Assembly: GCA_902729315.2 (NCBI GenBank)
Contig: LR746280.1
Span: 2,476,501 to 2,540,500, forward strand
Direction: 5' to 3'
Source: Spirodela intermedia
Taxonomy: Eukaryota; Streptophyta; Magnoliopsida; Alismatales; Araceae
Length of the DNA: 64,000 bases
Shown: positions 58,301 to 64,000 of the stretch, in pieces
Layout of the letters: each line of letters opens with the position of its first letter
Position numbering within the stretch: position 1 is the stretch's first letter
Translations under genes and position numbers: made by a program
The notes under the pieces: model-generated
The model's input: only the letters and a program-made list of their open reading frames with translations
Database searches by the model: none
Told to the model about the DNA's origin: nothing

Positions 58301-61300
58301 AAATGTTAAAATACTACAAAAAGCCCAAATTGTCTTTCAAGAACATAGAAATAAATGCTATCAATGATCCACATGCATGGCCACAATAGTACTTAATCAA
58401 GGCCGCAATCTCATTTGTTTCTTGTAAAAATTCACTAATATTATGTTCACTAAGTCATTATGCAACATCAATGCTCATTTTCATGTTAAGAAATAAAAAT
58501 CGATGATCTTCATTTTGAGGCATTTGACATCTATATGCAAGTCACATTTTACTTAGTAGTTCTAGAAGTCTCTCCCCATATGTACAAAGAAAATCAAGGG
58601 TACCAATTTGAGATGAAATTTGACTTAATTTCTCAAAGTAAACATCGTTGCACATAAAGAACAAGAGACAACTTAATCTAGTTTGCAAGCCGCCATGTAA
58701 TGATAGATAATAACTTGTGTGCTTCAGCAGGATATATCATGTTGTTGATATCATGACTATTACAGACCTTATATTAAAAATCTATAATAGAGGATCAAAT
58801 ATAGCAAAGTATTTGAGTCTAATATTATTTTAACTAGTTCATGGCACAATGTTTCAAGTTATTTTCAAGTAAATATTAATAAAAATACTTTGAAGGGTGA
58901 CTCAATATAGGTCATTATCAAGTTGATGGGCAATTAGGAGTTTGCCACATAAACAAGACCATGAATTAAAAACTTGTGGTTGCTAGAAACCACATCAGGT
59001 GAACATATAGGGAAAATCACAAGTGCTCCATCCGTTAGGTCTTTGGGCAAGAATAGGCTTATCTTACAAAATCACAAGATTATGCAAAAGTCAAATCCAA
59101 CTCTTTGATCACAACATCTCAACAATGACATATCAAATACATATGTGAACAAAAGGTGATCAAAATCTTGATTATTTCAATGTGATCCAAACATCCAACT
59201 CTCATTTGTCAAGTTCAAAAATGTTGTCTTAAATTTGAATAAAAATGGATGAGCAAAATAAGTGATTCAACATTTGGAAGGCTCAAAGATTCTTAATATG
59301 TTTTCAAAAAACAATAAGTTTTTTAATGAGATTTTTGAATGTTGGATATGATGCAAAATAAGAAATGGTTAGATGATGAAGGCTTATAAAAAAAAAATTG
59401 AGGATTGAAGACTTATTGATTACATGAAGATTCAAGTAAAAACATTTAGCCATTCTAGATGCAAGCATCACTATTAGACACAAATCACATATCATCTTTT
59501 GTAACTAATTTTGAAAAAATGATCAATTAGATATTCACAATTGTTCACGACCCGAGGACTTGCCAGCTAGTCAAGCCTACAAGTAGGCTAGAAGTGTAGT
59601 CAGGGGAATCCGCGAGTAAGGGCTCAAGTGGCTAGGACTGATGGGGGCATGTGCATGTCATTCTCCTTCTACATCATCGGTGGCCAACCGACTATAGGAT
59701 AAGAAGTAGTTGTACACATCAGAGAAAAGGACTCATTACTTGCAAATGTGATATTACTATATATTTGTCTAAAACTTTGACACAAAAGCGATGTGGGATT
59801 AAAGCTCACACCTTTCCTTGAAAGGTTTTGAAAATTTTAATACCTAAACTACCCCTTAATTATAATAGAGATATATCATGATGATGTCACTTGATTATGG
59901 CATTAGAATACTTATTTCAATTTCTCTCATACAAATAAACAATTGGTGCGGGTTTAAATTCTCTTAGAGTCAAAACTTATATTTTTATTTGATTATCGTA
60001 ACTTTCTTGCAGATCACTAGATGATCCACTAGATCATCTAGATCATCGGTGAAAATCTCGTCAACATGATTAGCAGAGCATTATTCTTAAAATTACTGAA
60101 TAATTTGTGATAAAAGGATCATGAATTCATCGAGTAAATTATCTCTAATTGATAGATGAACAAGTTGTCATTGGAAGGAAGATAATCCACCAGGAGATGA
60201 GTCACCACCTTCTAAGAGCATACCAAATGCAATGAACAACTTCCTCTTATTAGGCAAACCTAAGGATAAAGCTCCTTCACACATGCCCCACTTCTATCCA
60301 GCTCTTCTCCATCGAGTGATAGTTGTTGGAGAGTTGTAAAGTCATTATTTTTTTACTCTGCCAAGTGACAACTATCGAAGATGATTTGACAACTCATTTT
60401 ATTGATCTCTAGACTTCATAAGGAGATCTAAAAATTATCTATATTATCTTTGTCCAAAAAAAGTTTTTGAGACTATAGACACTACATGATGATTTTCTTG
60501 AATGCTTAGGATTTTGATGTATTGTTGACGTATCGTCGCCATGATGTCAAAACTTTATTTTTCTATTTTTAACTTAATTTTTGTTTTATTTAGTAATAAT
60601 TTATGTGATTGAAATTTATCAAGTTATACTTCATTTAATTACGATTTTTTTAGCTTTTACAAATTTTAATTTGATCAATTAAATCGTATGTAATCGCTTA
60701 CGTAAGAATCACTGGGTAGAACTCTATTTTTGTTTGATTCGTGTTCGTCAGGTGCTGACATCATCTTGACATCCACACCCTTATTTTCTTTTTTTAAAAA
60801 TTTTAAATATATTTTATTTTTATTTCTTAGTATAAAATTCATAAAACATCATACTCTTTGAAAACAATTCTGAAAAATTCCTCGATATTATATCACATTC
60901 TTGTGATTGATCTAAAAAATTATCACTATTTTTTAAAGTTTTATTGAATTATAATTAATATATTTTTCCAGAAATACTTTTAAATATTTAAAAATTAATA
61001 TTTTTTAGTTCTATAGATTTTAAATTGACTGATTTACTATACAACGACTAAGTCATGTTAAATAGAGAAGAGAGAATGTGTTGAGTAGAAGCTTGATGTG
61101 TTGATAATTGTGTTTGACTCAAAAGGAGTTGAGCTTCAAAGAGATGAATGTGAGGTGTCAAAGTGTTGCGTGACTAAGCACAAATATTAGAATATATTTT
61201 TTGAGAGATAATAAATACTAAAGGAAAGACTCTCTAAAATTAGAACTAACTAGATGAGAAGTAAACCAATGTAAAAATTATTACATCATCGCAAAAGTAT

Positions 61301-61690
61301 TGAGAGCTCTTATATAGTTTTGCACATGTAGACACAAATAAATAGGTTAGGCTAAAATAAAAAGTCATCATACATCCCTAAAATAGAATTCAGCCCTCCC
61401 TCTTAGTGTTTCACTTAGTTCTAGAGTTCATTAAAATTTATATCAGAATGAACCTTGATAGAAAAATATTTGCACATGTAAAGAGTACATCTTATGGCTA
61501 GAGAAACAATTGATTCATCAAACCATAAACAACTTATGTTTGATGGTGTCAATTATATATTCAGAAAAATTACAATGATCTAATAGATCAATGAAATAAT
61601 ATCTTAAAAAATATTTTTAAGATAGTTCATAAGATATGTGAAAAGTTGGCATAGATAAATGAGTTGCTAGTTTGATATTGAATTTAACCA
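55332..61690. other. DRB upstream region, then AT-rich intergenic DNA
   Basis: The first 500 bp are GC-richer and hold the DRB leader and promoter. From about 55950 the DNA is AT-rich with no recognisable gene. A short GC-richer island at 59540-59830 may be a solo LTR or other element end (see its entry). Confidence 0.55.
59535..59835. mobile_element. possible solo LTR or TRIM-like element
   Basis: A GC-richer island in AT-rich DNA opens with GTTCACGACCCGAGG and ends with 'gcgatgtgggattaaagctc', a motif commonly seen near plant LTR ends. No terminal repeat pair or target-site duplication was identified by eye. Low confidence. Confidence 0.3.
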
Positions 61691-61919
61691 TGTTAAGGTT
61701 GTAAGATATGCTCGAGATGTACTTAATAACTTGTATACCTTACATGTTTACATATATGTTATCATGTACCTTTCATTTCATGTTACATCAATATGTCTAT
61801 AATCTTCTAGGGATCTGGTATAAATATTAGATCCCGCTCTCCTTGTAAATAATTTTTGATTAGTAAATTTTGAGTTCTTCCAAGAGCGCTGGGCACCTAT
61901 CAGAGCTCCAAATCCTACA
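61691..61919 (+). repeat. candidate 5' LTR of a copia element
   Basis: Starts TGTTAAGGTTG and ends TCCTACA, thus TG...CA as in LTRs. It contains a TATA-like 'ataaatatta' near 61820 followed by a CT-rich region. About 14 bp downstream, 'tatcaaagtc' resembles a degraded primer-binding site for initiator tRNA-Met (consensus TATCAGAGC). The matching 3' LTR would lie beyond the window. Confidence 0.5.
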
Positions 61920-62389
61920 TTATCTAGACTACATAATATCAAAGTCATTATAGGATTTTAAACCCTATTTTTCAACACCATCACAATTGACATTGCTTTG
62001 TCGACATTCTCTCCATTGTCTACTAGAGTTATAGGCAGTGTACACTTATGACAAGGGATCTTTTCCCTCCCTATGTTTCTTCCAGAATGAATTCAAGTGT
62101 GATCACTCCATTTCTTTGCTTCTACACTGATCTATTGGTTTGTTACGGTTCTTGCATTATTTTTCCTTGTCTCTATTGAGATTTGTTCATGAATTTAGAC
62201 ATCCTCTTTACATGGAGAATGTGGAGACAATTCTTCATCATTTGTGGGGGATCCAACCTCCACAAGGAAAGTTAATCTTTGTCCAAAATTACTCATAGAA
62301 CTTCTTGCAATACTTGGAGAGTTCAAATTGACTGGATACAATTTAATTCAATGGTTAGAATATGTTTGAAAGGTATTGATTAGAAGAGG

Positions 62390-64000
62390 GATGTTACATC
62401 ATTTGATTGAGGGAAAATTGGATCCATTGTCTCGAGAATTTTGTAGATGGAGAGAAGAAGAGGCATTAATAAAAAGGTGGCTTTGGGGAATAATGATTCC
62501 ACAAGTTAGTCTAGATGTTTTCTTTTTATGTACAATCAAAGATTTGTGAGAAATAGTTCACACAAAATTCTCACAAAGAAATAATGAGGCACATTTATAT
62601 GAACGAGACAAAATCCAAGTCCACAATTCAAGGAAATAAATATGTGATGGAATATTACGAGAATTGAAAATTATATGGCAGGAAATCAATTATTATCTCA
62701 GTATTGGTACATAATAACCTACATAAATTGTTGTCCTATGGTATTTTACAGAAAAAAAAGTGTTTAAATTTTTGGCTAGACTTAATCTTATTTTTGATTA
62801 GGCAAGACAACATCTTTTGAGCCATAAAAGGAAATGTGATTTAGATGAAGCTACTTCAATCATTTTGAATGAGGAAAGTCATCGAAAATTAATGTTGTTA
62901 GTGCTTGAAGTTGACAATACTATATTTATGATTAAATAGGGAGAACTTATGAAGAAAGCCTAAGATCAAGCTAAACAACCTCAGCATGGCAAAAAAAGAA
63001 ATCAGAATACTAATTTTTGTGATAATTTGTGGTATACGTAATAGAAAAAAACTTGTTACTAGAGACAAATGTTATAAATTACATGGTAAATCAAAAAATT
63101 TAACATTGAAAAATATGTTAGTCAATCACATTTGACAACAAGATTACTAACTAGTCAGCAATCAGATTCTCAAATGAATCAACATTCTTCTTCTCCTTAG
63201 ATTGATGATATAGAGTGACTTCAAATTGAGTTAGAAAAACTAAAGTTGATAGTGACAATTCTCATCAATTCAGCTTGATATGTTTCACCACTCTAGTAGA
63301 GTTAGAGTCTTTTCTAGAGATATTTCTAATAATTAGGTAATAGAGTCAGGAGCAACATATCACATGACTAACTTCTCCATCCTTTTCACTAAATACAACC
63401 CCTGTCTCAGTGATAGAAAAGTAATTACTACAGATGGATTCTTTCTAATTGTCGTAGGTATATGAGGCATTAGACTTAAACCTCTTCGGGTTCTTACTAA
63501 TGTTCTTTATTTCCTCAAGTTATTTACAAACCTCATTTCACTTAAGAACTTATTAGAGACTCACCTTATCGTGTCTTTTTTGATGAAGATGTCTATGTCA
63601 TATTTAATAAGGTACATCTTTGGAGGATTGAAGTTGTTAGAGAGCATGAAGGGTTTTATCTTCTAGAATGACTAAGCCAAATACATCTAGTGGAAGTGGA
63701 TCAATCTTTAGAACCTCTAGGAGATGTCCTTAAGATACAATTACTTCACCAACTGATGAGCCATCCATCCTTTAGCACTTTGAAAATATATTTTCTTAGT
63801 TTGTTTTGAAAGGTGTCATTTGACACTCTTAAATGTAATGTGTGTAAACTTTCTAAACAAACATATACTTCATTTCAATCTTAAGAGAAAAGGAGTGACG
63901 TTATTTTCTTCCTAATTTATAGTGACATTTGGGGACTATGTCCAATTAATGACATTCGTGATAATAAATGGGTTGCCACTTTCATTGATGATTGTATAAG
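62390..64000 (+). pseudogene. copia gag-pol polyprotein remnant
   Basis: Coding remnant of the copia element, readable only by switching frames. Internal stops occur after KDL (about 62547) and in the pre-integrase region, and the conserved protease triad starts ES instead of D(S/T). The 5' part of gag before 62390 is poorly recognisable. The polymerase and RNase H domains would follow outside the window. Confidence 0.8.

Larger units (their letters stand above)
61691..64000 (+). mobile_element. Ty1/copia LTR retrotransposon, decayed, runs off the right edge
   Basis: Domain order gag, protease, integrase on the plus strand fits copia. Gag fragments (about 62390-62900) include KLDPLSREFCRWREEE, RWLWGIMIPQVSLDVFFL and IWQEINYYLS. 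Protease region at about 63337 has VIESGATYHMTN, where the usual catalytic Asp is Glu. Integrase region (63700-64000) keeps the H-x4-H...C-x2-C zinc pattern (HQLMSHPSF, CNVCKLSK), YSDIWG and FIDDC. Several stops and frameshifts make it non-functional; one stop in gag replaces a conserved Trp (TGG to TGA). Confidence 0.85.

Overview
This window is nuclear DNA from a flowering plant. It carries spliced genes with GT-AG introns of 0.1 to 2 kb, AT-rich intergenic DNA with degenerate retroelement and satellite-like sequence, very many (GA)n/(CT)n microsatellites, and plant-only protein families (CRWN/NMCP, DCP5, RSL-type bHLH, ascorbate-type cytochrome b561, SPARK/GPI proteins, plant DRB proteins). 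I could not assign a genus from sequence alone. All gene models below were built by hand by joining exons at splice sites that keep the family protein sequence in frame.

Layout. 1-6547 (minus): a lamin-like nuclear matrix protein (CRWN1/NMCP1 type), lacking only its 3' end at the window edge. 6.5-11.3 kb: AT-rich spacer containing several families of degenerate repeats. 11353-16699 (plus): a C3HC/NIPA-like zinc finger protein in seven exons, followed by an 84-bp minisatellite. 17783-26129 (plus): DECAPPING 5 (LSM14 family) in eight exons. 28255-30321 (plus): a class I RSL bHLH factor (RHD6/RSL1 type) in five exons, with a striking (GA)n-(GAA)37-(CT)n block in its predicted leader. 31797-34432 (minus): a cytochrome b561 of the ascorbate ferrireductase family in four exons. 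35978-37268 (minus): a GPI-anchored SPARK-domain protein in two exons, whose 3' end is tandemly duplicated. 37.3-47.3 kb: AT-rich and repeat-rich spacer without a supportable gene. 47.3-50.3 kb: a moderate-GC region that may be transcribed but shows no clear protein. 50447-50538 (plus): a MIR168 precursor with mature and star arms. 52180-55331 (minus): a two-dsRBD DRB protein in four exons. 55.3-61.7 kb: AT-rich spacer. 61691-64000 (plus): a decayed Ty1/copia element with a candidate 5' LTR and gag, protease and integrase fragments.

Functional links. The genes are not an operon and mostly serve unrelated roles. RNA biology is over-represented: a decapping activator (DCP5), the miRNA that controls ARGONAUTE1 (miR168) and a dsRNA-binding protein (DRB) lie in the window, the last two convergent and about 1.6 kb apart. 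I take this as probable coincidence, though possible overlap of the MIR168 and DRB transcripts can be tested. I did not find evidence for a wholly new biological system. The most useful observations are the MIR168 locus and local tandem duplications that change gene ends, introns or leaders.
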